From the NCBI GenBank assembly GCA_938009235.1, contig CALLIK010000008.1, positions 1 to 64,000 on the forward strand: a DNA stretch of 64,000 bases. The letters are read 5' to 3'. This DNA comes from an uncultured Caulobacterales bacterium (lineage in GTDB: Bacteria; Pseudomonadota; Alphaproteobacteria; Caulobacterales; Maricaulaceae). The translations under genes were made by a program, and so were the position numbers. Below are positions 63,601 to 64,000 of the stretch, one piece after another. A model generated the notes under the pieces. It made no database searches and was not told where the DNA came from. It saw nothing but the letters and a program-made list of their open reading frames with translations. Each line of letters opens with the position of its first letter. The stretch's first letter is position 1.

Positions 63601-64000
63601 TGAAAAATATTGGGCGCGTCCAAACCTTTCAGTGGACTATTTATACCTGAGAGAAAACGGTCACACAGATACAGGAACACAAGGTATCAATCTACGTGTA
63701 GATGGTCGAACGACAGAAACAGCTGCAGCGACAGCTATGCTCGATATTGGCGCTAATTTCGAAGGCAAGCGCACTTGGCTGCGTCCCTCCATCCGCGTGG
63801 GCTACCGGAATGAATTTATATCGGACCCAACGATCACAAGCTTCAGCTTTCAAGGTCTAGAAGCATCTGATGGAACATTGTACGATTCAGAATTAGCAAC
63901 CCTTAGTTCGTTTGATTTGGCTGATGAAGGGCTAATTCTTGGCTTCACTATGGCCGCAGGGTCAGAATACTCATCTATTGGATTTGATTTTGATAGCGAT
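60686..64000 (+). CDS. Type V autotransporter, 3' end cut by the window
   Basis: At least 1,105 codons open to the window edge. Signal peptide (about 1-28, cut after VAQ), a passenger of about 800 residues built from beta-helix-like turns (VTNEGSVTS, FVNTGTLSS, VNQGSISAS, INNTGTLTA, LINSGAISA, ITNTGSITV), acidic Asp-rich pieces (DTDDDGITDG, EDGEAILDDDGEE) that may bind calcium, and from about residue 840 the autotransporter barrel (GAWLQEFFYFADREKAG...). The barrel's last strands lie beyond the window. GGGA is 8 bases before the ATG. Role is probably adhesion or surface contact; no protease or lipase motif is visible in the passenger. Confidence 0.9.
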   Translation, partial: MHHFKTLALRSTATVAVLSVLSFNAVAQVSITEDTTEQILTSTAGEDGGASDVTVDDTATITIESAQSGIILDSDNALSLDGNVTSTDIDDATGVTLEGGGDRSYIQTGSISILEDYTLSDTDDDGITDGTFAEGEGRTGILISGASPFQGNIELDSDSSIFVEGNDSFGINLSNTPMLTEGLTGNLLTSGQISVVGDRSTGINIASNVTGNVTNEGSVTSFGTDSEGIAVDGDIEGSFVNTGTLSSSGYRFNSRPAYSGSEDSTGRDDLTAEDLEQAGSAIRISGDVSGGILFGQEFLAFVDEDGEAILDDDGEETFALVSQSTISQFGSAPAVLIDGNGSPIAVGLVAAITDPTDEDYDSDLQYGFVNQGSISASGLYNDVDATTVSVANVNFTGGINNTGTLTATSFRSPTATDLADGGEGIARVLVLGDQAIADEINNSGFIVASVSEDADEIYFDRDNIIAPRSLLAVGVDIGEGASVTDLINSGAISAILIGRDGTAVAIRDTSGTLRTITNTGSITVGGTTSDSLDTEDTSFDLIAVDVSAATAGVTFTQSQSEDTTATPLVIGDFLFGAGDDSLIASAGSIGADVDFGGGNDTIFLSGDSIFAGSVRNTDGLALSVTDGATFAIDTAEDISISDALFDSTSVYRPTIDGLTGTATTLTSAGDITFDEGATIIPLLNSVIGAETSSYTLATAGNLTVDDLTALAAGDSPFLYGTTLSLADANTLVLTLDLRNPTESIEDGGLGLDQVQAAAFGQVVDGTFQEGAVFQALESSTALGNAFSNIIGSDEFYEAYNQLLPEFSGAAHQFVLANVDGAVGAVGNHLDTTRRSPEKPGGAWLQEFFYFADREKAGLSEQYRGEGFGFAAGIDKAIGPFHAVGVNASFASTEVEDVVGIDDPLDVRSYSVGAYAGYETGGFNFDVFGGAGVSDFQQTRNVSVGDFAGSSSAEWSGTHANGAVRAGYLLPMGEKYWARPNLSVDYLYLRENGHTDTGTQGINLRVDGRTTETAAATAMLDIGANFEGKRTWLRPSIRVGYRNEFISDPTITSFSFQGLEASDGTLYDSELATLSSFDLADEGLILGFTMAAGSEYSSIGFDFDSD

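Overview
The window reads as chromosomal DNA of a marine alphaproteobacterium, probably of the Caulobacterales/Maricaulales (Hyphomonadaceae-like) group. The reasons are an F1 ATP synthase operon atpH-A-G-D-C without F0 genes, the cluster rplU-rpmA-GNAT-obgE-proB-proA-nadD-rsfS-rlmH-envC-like-ctpA-polysaccharide deacetylase-rppH, a DUF3035/BamF lipoprotein next to lspA, perfect CtrA-type boxes (TTAA-N7-TTAA) in front of envelope and coiled-coil genes, and an alphaproteobacterial LexA box (GTTC-N7-GTTC). Genus is not determined. I see no rRNA, tRNA, CRISPR array, insertion sequence or prophage.

Layout. 1-11.4 kb: mainly envelope and exported proteins (a small lipoprotein, a DUF1508 protein, a penicillin-acylase-family amidase, a DUF533/TerB protein, a Kazal-domain lipoprotein, a CoxE-like VWA protein, an FKBP lipoprotein, a TadG-like VWA protein, an M16 protease). 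11.5-21.4 kb: a HAD phosphatase, then the main curiosity, a 2,994-residue secreted protein made of over 100 copies of a 23-residue repeat in two arrays, one acidic and one basic, ending in a peptidoglycan-binding domain and preceded by a CtrA-type box. 21.6-36 kb: housekeeping genes on the plus strand (L21, L27, three acetyltransferases, ObgE, proline synthesis, NadD, RsfS, RlmH), then cell-wall and envelope genes (EnvC-like factor, two tandem S41 proteases, divergent polysaccharide deacetylase), RppH and an MFS transporter.

36-50 kb: minus-strand metallophosphoesterase and MOSC genes, the atp operon with a 59-codon four-cysteine gene fitted exactly between atpD and atpC, a methyltransferase, a TonB-dependent receptor, priA, and divergent transaldolase/fructose-6-phosphate aldolase. 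50-60.6 kb: a PepSY membrane protein, a LysM lipoprotein, a coiled-coil (possibly crescentin-like) gene behind paired CtrA boxes, a TauE/SafE remnant, an EamA transporter, tadA, an RluB-type pseudouridine synthase, rsmD, a LexA-boxed dinD-like gene, mutL, bamF and lspA. 60.7-64 kb: a type V autotransporter cut by the window edge.

Taken together, much of the window serves envelope building and remodelling (EnvC-like, CtpA-type proteases, BamF, LspA, LysM, PG-binding giant, autotransporter, TonB receptor). Two regulatory circuits are readable from DNA: cell-cycle control through CtrA-type boxes and SOS control of dinD. The most distinctive items are the bipartite giant repeat protein and the small Cys4 gene inside the atp operon.
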